Source of the DNA: Anomaloglossus baeobatrachus
Taxonomy: Eukaryota > Chordata > Amphibia > Anura > Aromobatidae
DNA length: 64,000 bases
Direction of reading: 5' to 3'
Assembly: GCF_048569485.1 (NCBI RefSeq)
Contig: NC_134360.1
Coordinates: forward strand, 182,826,796-182,890,795
Position numbers and translations under genes: made by a program. Positions within the stretch are counted from its first letter, which is position 1; every line of letters starts with the position of its first letter. The notes below the pieces were generated by a model. It saw only the letters and a list, made by a program, of their open reading frames with translations, did not search any database and was not told where the DNA came from. Below, piece after piece: positions 56,062-64,000 of this stretch.

Positions 56062-59000
56062 ATCTCCCCACTGAAAGGTTGGCAGTCCCTGTCAACATTC
56101 ACAGGTTCCAAGGCAGCGAGGACTGGGGCTGTGGCAGGGGGAGGCTGAGAAGCGGACCATACATACTGGTCCCTATAAGACTGTCCAGGAGGAACCCCGG
56201 CAGTGGTATGGGTAGTACGCCGCAGAGGTTGGTTTCCCTCCACTCTATGACCGGTTACACTCTCTACCTCCGTCAGTTCCCTAGAGGGAGAGCCAGTCTG
56301 AGCAGGCGGGTAATCAGTCCCGGAGTCAACAAGGTCACTATGCTGAGTAATATCAATGGTGTCAGTCATGTCAGCAGTGTCATCCTCACCGGGTACTGTG
56401 GTCAGGGGGTCAGGCTGGGATTGGCAGGGGCGCAACATAATCCAATGCAAGGTGCGAGAGTTGCCGCTATCTTCGCCCCGAACTCTGTACACATGACCAT
56501 CGGGGTAGGGGCGCTCAACTACCCGATAGACTTCAGCTTCCCACTTAGCTCGGAGTTTTCCTTGAGGCTTCTTAATACGAACCAGGACTAGCTGTCCTAC
56601 TTCTAAGGGTTCTTCCTGTACGGGGAGCGGGTCAGTATGTCTCTGGCCCCGGATTTGTTGGCCTATTAGTCGGTATACAGTTTCCATCTTCTGACGGTGA
56701 GTGTGTAGCCATGATGGATAGGTACCGCCGGTATCTTTTTTCAGGACTGGTCAGGTTAAGGTCATGGACCCCTTTTCCTGGGTGGCCAAAGAGAAGGGTG
56801 TGTGGGGTAAAGCCCATCACGGAGTGGACTTGATTGTTGTAGGCCCACACTAGATCTGGGAGGAATTGGGGCCATTGGTCTTTCTTGTCATCGGCTAAGG
56901 TGCGGATCAACTGGAGGAGAGTCCGGTTAAAGCACTCACACGCACCATTCCCCTTTGGGTGGTAAGGGGTGGTTCTGGACTTCTGGATCCCATACATCCG
57001 ATTCAGCTCCTCGATAATTTGACCTTCAAAACAAGCCCCCTGATCAGAGTGCAACCTCTCCGGACACCCATAGACCTGGATGAACTGTCGACAGATGGCC
57101 CGCGCAGCTGACTCAGCAGTCTGATCTTTGGTAGCAACAGCAACTGCGAATTTTGTGAAATGGTCTATCATAACCAGACAGTATTGGTAGCCACCACTCG
57201 CCGTCCCAATCGACAGGTAGTCCGCCATCAACAGCTCAAGGGGCCGGGATGTCCCAACTGTTTGTACAGGTGCACGCTGCTCAGCGGACTTGTAAAGCTC
57301 ACAGGTGCGACAGGCTTGGCAGACATCTTCAACCAGCTTGCGGAGTCCCGGACAGTAGATGGTCTGTTGGATGCACCGGAAGGTCTTGTCTATCTCAAAG
57401 TGGCCGTTCCTCTTGTGTGCTTCTCCCACCATCTCACGGGCCATTTGGGCCGGCACTACAACCTGTAGGCACTCCTCCAGCATGTGGGATAGGAAGATCC
57501 TCCGGTATAGCACTCCTTCTCTCAGAATCAGATGATCCCATTGGCTGAGCAGGGTCAGGGTACTGGTGGACAGTCGTGACCGTGTGTCAGAGGACGGCTT
57601 CTGCTGTTGCTTCACCCATTGCTTGAGTAGGGCACATTCAGCATTCCGGTCCTGGATTCTGCACCATTCCTGTGGGGACAATGGGGACCCTACTGGAGTG
57701 CCAGCCTCATCCACAGCATACTGGCGACAATCCATCATCTGCCGGGCTAGTCTTGTGAAGTCAGGCATCTTGTCTCCTTCCAGCTCCTCGTCCCGGTCCG
57801 TAGTGGGCGAGGGGGATGTCCTTCTGGACAGGCTGTCCGCATTCTGATTTTCAGCCCCAGCTCTATATTTAATCTTGTAGTTAAACTTGGAGAGCCGAGC
57901 CATCCATCGCTGCTCCATAGCCCCAAGTTTCGCATTTTCTAAGTGGGCCAAAGGGTTGTTATCCGTCAGGATTAGTACTTCTGTCCCCGTCAGATATCCG
58001 GCAAATTTCTCAGTTATTGCCCACATCAAGGCCAACAGCTCCAGCCGGAATGAACTGTAATTGGTGGGATTCTTTTCACCTTCATGTAGGGACCTACTGG
58101 CATAGGCTACAACACGTTCCTTGCTTTCTTGTACCTGTGAGAGTACTGCCCCCAGACCCTGTAGGCTGGCGTCAGTATGTAATTGAAAGGGCATGGTGTA
58201 ATCTGCATATGCCAGGATGGGGGACGACGTCAAGGCACCCTTTAGAGCTTAGAAGGACTCTTCTTGGGTAGGTCCCCAATTGATGAGTCGTCCCCTGGGA
58301 CTGTTGGTGGTTCCTCGAAGCAGGTCGTGCAGTGGTGCGGCAAGCCGGGCGAAGTTCTTGACAAACCGGCGGTAGTAGCCTGCCAGTCCCAGGAAAGCCC
58401 TGACCTCCTTGACAGTTGTGGGCTGTGGCCAGTCCCGTACAGCAGCTATTTTCTCCGGTGATGGTTGTACACCTTCGGCCGAGATCCTGTGGCCCAGGTA
58501 ATCGATCTCCTGCTGTAGAAGACGGCACTTGCTGGGTTTCAACTTCAAGCCATGTTCCCTTAGCCTCTGGAACACGCAGCCCAGCTTCTGTAGATGTTCT
58601 TCGAACATGGCTGTATAGACCACAATGTCATCAAGGTAGATGAGGGTGAAGTCGAAATTGAAGTCTCCCAAGCAGCGCTCCATCAGCCTCTGGACAGTTC
58701 CCGGCGCGTTGTTCAGGCCGAAGGGCATCCTGTCAAACTCGTACAGACCCATGGGTAGGATGAAAGCGGTCTTTTCTCTGTCCTTTTCACTCATGGGTAC
58801 CTGCCAATAGCCGCTGGCCAGATCCAGAGAGGAAAAGTACTTGGCTTTCTTCAGAGCCGTCAGGGATTCTTCGATCCTCGGCAAAGGGTATGAGTCCCGG
58901 ATGGTGCAAGCATTCAGGTGGCGGTAGTCCACACAGAACCTCAGGGATCCATCTTTCTTTTTAACTATTACCACCGGTGCAGCCCAGGGGCTCTGGCTCT

Positions 59001-61073
59001 CTCGTACCACTCCGGCATGGAGCATGGAGTTCAGGAGGTTTTTCACTTCTTGGTATTGCTGGGGGGGTATCTGCCCGTATCTCTCGCGGATAGGAGAAGC
59101 GTTACCTGTAGGGATCTCGTGTTGGATACTGGTGATGCATCCAAAGTCGGTGCAATGCCGGGCAAAGGACGCCTGGTGTTCCTGCAGTAGTTTTTCCACC
59201 TGGGACACTTCCTGTTTAGAGTATTGGGATGTATCCAGCTGACACTTCTCTAGCAGCTCCTTTCCAGCTTCAGTGTCATCTGTGGCAGTGGCCATGGCAG
59301 AGACAGTCACTGTCCAGTCTCCCTCTGCCGATGAGGCAAACTGGAGGGGGCCTCTGGGATTCACTTCTGTAGGTAGGGCGTAGACTCTGGCGAGCTGTGT
59401 CCCTGCTTCTAGGTCGACGCCTACACTAGCCGTATTGCTCAGACGGACAGGGATCCTTCCCCTCCTCACGACAGCCAGAGTGTGAGCGACTAATGGGTTC
59501 AGTTTTCCCTCCCTCGGGGTTTGCGGCTCAATCAGTACCTCCACGCCTTCAAGCAGTCTTGTGGTGCTAAGGGGTAGCGAGATAATTGTCTCCTTTTCAG
59601 CCAGTAAGGTGATCTTAGTGTGGCGAGGCACGGTGATAGTGGCTATGGGCCGTTGTTCCTCTGCCATTTGCTGTAGGCTGCAGGCCCGAACCACTCTTCG
59701 GAATGCTCGGCGGGTGGCCCCGTGTGTGGTAACTTCCTGACAGTACTTGGGTCCCCACTTGGTAAACAATACCAGGTCTAGGTCTTTCAGGATGTTCATC
59801 CCAATAATCATGGGTGTTTCCGAACCAAAGTCTTCTTTGACCACGATTATCCCCCTCTTCCCGAGGCCCTGTCCACACATTTCGGTGCTCATCCAAGCTA
59901 CTCCCTGTAGATATTTCTCGTAAAACTGCTCTGAGATGGTGGACACCTGGGATCCAGTATCCATTAGTCCTTGCACGGCAACCCCCTCTAGCATTACTTT
60001 CAGTGTAGGGCTGTTTGATGCAAGCTGGCTCCTTTGTTGGTTCCTTTTCTCTTTGGCCTTCCCGGTCGAGTGAGCCTCCTCAGCCGGGGTGTCTAGTTTA
60101 AAGGTGCCCGCTGTTGAGAGGCACGGCTTGGCGGTTCTAGTGAATAGGTCTGGGGCTCCATCCGCTGTTTCGAGTGAAACTCCGCTTGCTGGGGTGTTTG
60201 AGAGTCCATTCCATGGAACGGCTGTGGGTCGGGTTGGAAGGAGTTCTGGGGGCAACGATTTGCTCTGTGACGGGGGTCACCACATGTCCAGCACTTTCCC
60301 ATAGGCCGGCTAGGTTGCTGTCTCACTTGCCTATCCGCCTGTCGGTCTAATGTGAGCTGCAGCACCTGCTTCTGTAAATCCACCACCATCCGCTTCAGTT
60401 CCTCCGTGTCGCTGTTCGGAGTATTTGTACTGTACATGGATCTGCAAGTAGCGGTATAAGTCTCTGTTCCCGTAACAGGTCCCCTAGAACGTTCTATGGC
60501 TTCTTGTTTAACCTCAGCAAATGTAAGGGCTGGATTTATCCGGAGTAAGTCTTGCAATGAGCGGTTGAGATACGGATCTCTCAGTCCTATTACGAATTGG
60601 TCCCTCAACACCAGGTCGCGGGAGGATGTACCAGCTAGATTTTCTCCATTTTTGCAGGCTTGTTCCAGCAGTACTTGGAGGGCATTCGCATATCGGGGAA
60701 TGTCCTCCCACTCGAGCTGTGTACTCTGGAAGAACATGTAGTGCAGTGTTCCCAGGTATCTGGTCAGCCCATAGGTGTTCTCTAGCACCCGCACCAAGTC
60801 ATCTAATGTACGCTGGCCCCTAACCGTCTCCAGTCTGACCGTCGTCCATGCCTCCCCCTCTATCGTCAGCATAGCCATTTCCGCTAAGGTCTTAGGATCA
60901 ACATTATACATTTCCCCCACTATCCTAAGTTTTTCCGCCCATTCAGGTACAGGGTAATTCCATCCGTTAAACTTTCTCACTTGATTTACAATAGACGCCG
61001 GAGGAGCTGTCTGACTATAAGCTACCACCGGGAGAGGATTTTGCTGGTCACAGATCCTGCCGACTACGCCAGA

Positions 61074-61774
61074 TGAAGTGACCTCGGGTAAGGCCGCGGC
61101 TGAGTTCCCTTAATCTGCGCCAACAAAATCCCCACACTCGGATTTATGTAAGGGTACATTTCTTTACTGGTAAACATCTCAATGACACATGCCGCTGGCT
61201 TAGCAGCACACATAACCAGGGTTTGCTATCCGGGTCTTTAACTTCAGTCGCGCGGCGCAGAACACAAAAAAACAGCAATGATAAACAAGAATTCTGTCCC
61301 TGACTTGCCCTATAGGTTATATTACCAGTCCAAAACACAAGGTGGGAGGGCTCCCACGTGGCAGGCCTGGGCTCCGGGTAACCGGCGGCGACTCCAAGGG
61401 AGAGAAGTGGGAAGATCTTCAGCCCTCTCAACAGAGGACTAGCTTACAGTCTCTTGGTACAGAGGAAGGAGACGATCCGGAGGTCCCTTGAGTCCAGTAT
61501 CCCATCTGCAGCAGTTCTGGCAATCCCTCACACTTCAGCGATGAGGGCAGTCCGAGGCAGGTCTGCTCAGGTCCAGCTCCAGTAGCTCAGTGTCCTTTTC
61601 CCGCACTTTTACTTCCTGTACAACAAGTGCCTGAGGGAGGGGATCAGATTTTACAGCGTCCACCTCTCGAGCAGTTTCAGCACTTGTCCACAAGGTGGCA
61701 GCACCATCCTGTGTAATGTCAGTCTCCATGTCCATTTTAATCACAAAACAGTCAGAGCTGCTCGCCTCGTTACA
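61074..61774 (-). repeat. 5' LTR of the Ty3/Gypsy element
   Basis: 701 bp, about 2.5% different from the 3' LTR. I cannot find an exact target duplication: flanks read ...GTGACGA at 55352-55358 and ACAGCGT... at 61775. Confidence 0.92.
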
Positions 61775-62560
61775 ACAGCGTCTGTGATTGGTTGTCTTTG
61801 TACCTATAGTGGCATAAAAATAAATAATAAAAAATTATGTAAGGTTCCTCCTTTTATTGATACCCAGCGCAGATAAAGCAGACAGCTACAGGCTGCAGCT
61901 CCCTGCCGTGTGTGTTATCTTGGCTTTTTATCAAAATACCAGAGACCCTATGCGGCTTTTTTTAATTATTTAAATCATTTTGAAAAACAACGTGTAATTC
62001 CCCTTCCCAAATTTGATACCCAGGCTGCTATTTTCAGGCTGGGGAGGCCCATGGTTATTAGGCCCCCCACAGCCTAAAAATAGGGGCCCTCAGCCACCCA
62101 GGATTATTGGATCCATTAGATGTGACAATTCCGTTGATTTAACTGACTCATCCCGATTACCCTGGTGCTGTAGCAATCGTGGTAATATAAGGGGTTACTG
62201 GGGTTAATTTGTCAAAAATTGCAGCTGCCACAATGCCCTGGACTAGTAATGGGTAGGGGTCTGAGACCCCCATTACCAACTCTGTACAGTAAGTTAATTT
62301 ATTAACCCACAAAACACCTAAGTCTGACATAATCCACACCACAACGTCCCACAATGATCCCAGGTCTGCTGCATACTGAAGTCGCAGCACATGGGCACTT
62401 TAGAGAACATGACTGACTGCTGTGGCTTCAGCCAAAGGCAGGAGAGGATATTTATAGCACAAGGGAGTGGCTGCAGTTGAGATTACAACTACCTGTTAAA
62501 TCACAGCAGGATAGAAAGAAACCTTAGCCCCTTCAGCACCGGATGGAATTAAATAAGCTC
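61775..62560 (-). repeat. Composite dispersed repeat, copy 2, right part
   Basis: Continuation of the repeat split by the Gypsy insertion: CAGCGTCTGTGATTGGTTG, GATACCCAGCGCAGATAAAG, AGGCTGGGGAGGCCCATGG and a GATGTGACAATTC...CATCCCGATTACCCTGG block that is inverted relative to 36545-36625. Non-coding. Confidence 0.55.
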
Positions 62561-63020
62561 CAACTCAGGGTAAATGACAAAAGGGCATTAAAGCGGATCT
62601 TTAGTCTTCACTATTTTTTCATAAAAAAATATTATTTTATTGATATCAAATTCACATACATAAAAAAACATTTGAATATAAAATGAGGAGAGAGAGAGGA
62701 GAGATAATTATCCCTGTCCTTTTCCCTTCCTAGACTACGGGGGTCGGCGTCCTAGACGTGGTGACGCCCACGTTCCACGATTGCTCAATCCCTAAGTGAT
62801 GCCCTCCCTAATTTAGCAGGGTGCATTCCCTGTAGTAAATAGAACACCCCAAAGCAGTAACACCACAGTGAGGAAGAAGTGCACAGTCCACGGTGACTAA
62901 TTTGTCTGTATTATTACCAAGACATATAGGGGTTTGGGGCTTAGGGGTCATCAGATATTCTTAGATCAGTCTGTGTGCTCAATAGCAGATGAGAATAGAT
63001 ATAACACACGGTTTAAAAAC
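62561..63020. other. Spacer leading into a hammerhead-bearing repeat
   Basis: AT-rich stretch then a GC-rich stretch (62730-62900) with no identified gene. The last part (GGTTTAAAAACAAAAGATTTG) leads into the ribozyme and probably belongs to the same element. Confidence 0.4.
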
Positions 63021-63025
63021 AAAAG

Positions 63026-63109
63026 ATTTGCTATTCAAAGACATGCCCAACGCGTTTCGCCCTTTCTGATACTGATAATCCAGGGCTCATCAGGGGCTTT
63101 TGAACAAAT
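63026..63109 (-). ncRNA. Type-I hammerhead ribozyme, canonical core
   Basis: Minus strand, in order: stem I 5' side (ATTTG, TTCAAA, GCCC), core CTGATGA (63093-63087), stem II GCCCT/AGGGC with an 18-nt loop, GAA (63058-63056), very short stem III ACG/CGT, then U17 at 63049 and stem I 3' side GGGC, TTTGAA, CAAAT. Every invariant core base is present, G10.1-C11.1 closes stem II, and stem I pairs in three blocks. The predicted cleavage is between 63049 and 63048. The minimal stem III is known from Penelope-like and retrozyme hammerheads, which act as dimers. Activity is inferred, not shown. Confidence 0.75.
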
Positions 63110-63237
63110 TTCTTGAAAAATTATTTTAATCACAATCTGTAACACACAAAAAAGACCTTCCCTTTTATCTTGTTGACCCATGTGATATCAAAGGGTCTAT
63201 GGTTACAATAATACTATAGTTGTAACCTGGGTACATA

Positions 63238-64000
63238 CAGTTAGGTCCAAAAATATTTGGACAGTGACACAAGTTTTGTTATTTTAGCTGTTTACAAAAA
63301 CATGTTCAGAAATACAATTATATATATATAATATGGGCTGAAAGTGCACACTCCCAGCTGCAATATGAGAGTTTTCACATCCAAATCGGAGAAAGGGTTT
63401 AGGAATCATAGCTCTGTAATGCATAGCCTCCTCTTTTTCAAGGGACCAAAAGTAATTGGACAAGGGACTCTAAGGGCTGCAATTAACTCTAAAGGCGTCT
63501 CCCTCGTTAACCTGTAATCAATGAAGTAGTTAAAAGGTCTGGGGTTGATTACAGGTGTGTGGTTTTGCATTTGGAAGCTGTTGCTGTGACCAGACAACAT
63601 GCGGTCTAAGGAACTCTCAATTGAGGTGAAGCAGAACATCCTGAGGCTGAAAAAAAAGAAAAAATCCATCAGAGAGATAGCAGACATGCTTGGATTAGCA
63701 AAATCAACAGTCGGGTACATTCTGAGAAAAAAAGGAATTGACTGGTGAGCTTGGGAACTCAAAAAGGCCTGGGCGTCCACGGATGACAACAGTGGTGGAT
63801 GATCGCCGCATACTTTCTTTGGTAAAGAAGAACCCATTCACAACATCAACTGAAGTCCAGAACACTCTCAGTGAAGTAGGTGTATCTGTCTCTAAGTCAA
63901 CAGTAAAGAGAAGACTCCATGAAAGTAAATACAAAGGGTTCACATCTAGATGCAAACCATTCATCAATTCCAAAAATAGACAGGCCAGAGTTAAATTTGC
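63238..64000 (+). mobile_element. Tc1-like element, second copy, cut by the window end
   Basis: Left end CAGTTAGGTCCAAAAATATT after TA; same family as 33659-35320, in opposite orientation. The first ~760 bp are present. Confidence 0.92.
63599..64000 (+). pseudogene. Tc1 transposase, N-terminal part, one frameshift
   Basis: Starts MRSKELSIEVKQNILRLK and keeps the paired-like DNA-binding region (IREIADMLGLAKSTVGYIL). An extra A in the run at about 63726-63733 shifts the frame after YILRKK, compared with the copy at 33914-34961. Downstream the sequence remains nearly identical to that copy (GRPRMTTVVDDRRILSL in the shifted frame). The C-terminal half is outside the window. Confidence 0.88.

Larger units (their letters stand above)
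55359..61774 (-). mobile_element. Ty3/Gypsy LTR retrotransposon, nearly complete, minus strand
   Basis: Fossil LTR element of 6.4 kb with both LTRs. Parts from its 5' side: LTR 61774-61074; primer-site-like TGGCGTAGTCGGCAGGATC near 61070; gag about 61030-60090 with one CCHC knuckle (CWTCGDPRHRANRC); protease and reverse transcriptase about 60250-58250 (LMDTGSQVS; FSSLDLASGYWQV; LIYLDDIVVY); RNase H about 58230-57800 (LHTDASLQGLGAVLS); integrase about 57700-56750 with the zinc-binding, HSDQGACFE and YHPKGNGACE blocks; C-terminal region to about 55820, running into the 3' LTR (56061-55359). The two LTRs differ at about 2.5% of sites, so it is young. The genes look largely intact, with a few breaks. 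Confidence 0.93.

Noticed and set aside
55352-61780. Target duplication of the 6.4-kb Gypsy element
   Set aside because: The flanking bases at the two ends do not match exactly, so no duplication is claimed.

Overview
This is eukaryotic, repeat-rich vertebrate DNA. The repeat set (Tc1/mariner and Harbinger-type elements, LINE fragments, Ty3/Gypsy elements including a chromodomain type, a deep layer of short inverted-repeat elements, elements carrying hammerhead-like motifs) and one spliced host gene point to an amphibian, most likely a frog. The species assignment is inference; no organellar or rRNA marker is present. Nearly all long open frames are transposon remnants or translations of simple repeats.

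Layout. 1-5.9 kb: LINE reverse-transcriptase remnant, a fold-back repeat, a decayed Tc1 transposase, a short inverted-repeat element and a second LINE tail. 6.0-9.25 kb: a solo LTR, a nested pair of inverted-repeat elements and a 358-bp palindromic insertion with a 15-bp target duplication. 9.7-13.2 kb: a Harbinger-type MITE, a dispersed repeat, two adjacent minisatellites and a Tc1 fragment. 13.2-18.2 kb: a broken chromodomain Ty3/Gypsy element on the minus strand, itself inserted in the Tc1 fragment. 19.6-22 kb: a MITE and a retroviral remnant with a tRNA-Thr-like primer site. 23.3-32.8 kb: the host gene. 33.0-35.4 kb: a three-layer nest (mariner, 159-bp hammerhead-bearing element, Tc1). 35.5-40.3 kb: dispersed repeats and one possible exon. 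40.3-49.2 kb: an LTR element carrying only a gag-like frame, whose 3' LTR is split by a 4.9-kb near-perfect palindrome. 49.9-55.3 kb: another solo LTR, fold-back elements and MITEs. 55.4-61.8 kb: a nearly complete Ty3/Gypsy element on the minus strand. 62-64 kb: a dispersed repeat, a well-formed hammerhead ribozyme and a Tc1 copy cut by the window end.

The one convincing host gene is on the minus strand at about 32819-23290. Five coding exons with canonical GT-AG sites and matching phases encode a 196-residue protein: signal peptide, one Reeler domain (as at the N-terminus of ferric-chelate reductase 1 and in insect defence proteins) and a short hydrophobic C-terminus compatible with a GPI anchor. 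Its introns hold many of the MITEs.

The most unusual theme is a set of insertions that combine a hammerhead-ribozyme-like motif, an inverted-dimer (palindromic) layout and target duplications of 8-15 bp. These range from a 159-bp element to the 4.9-kb palindrome. They look like Penelope-related or retrozyme-like elements that integrate as inverted dimers, in two cases with one complete and one shortened 3' end.
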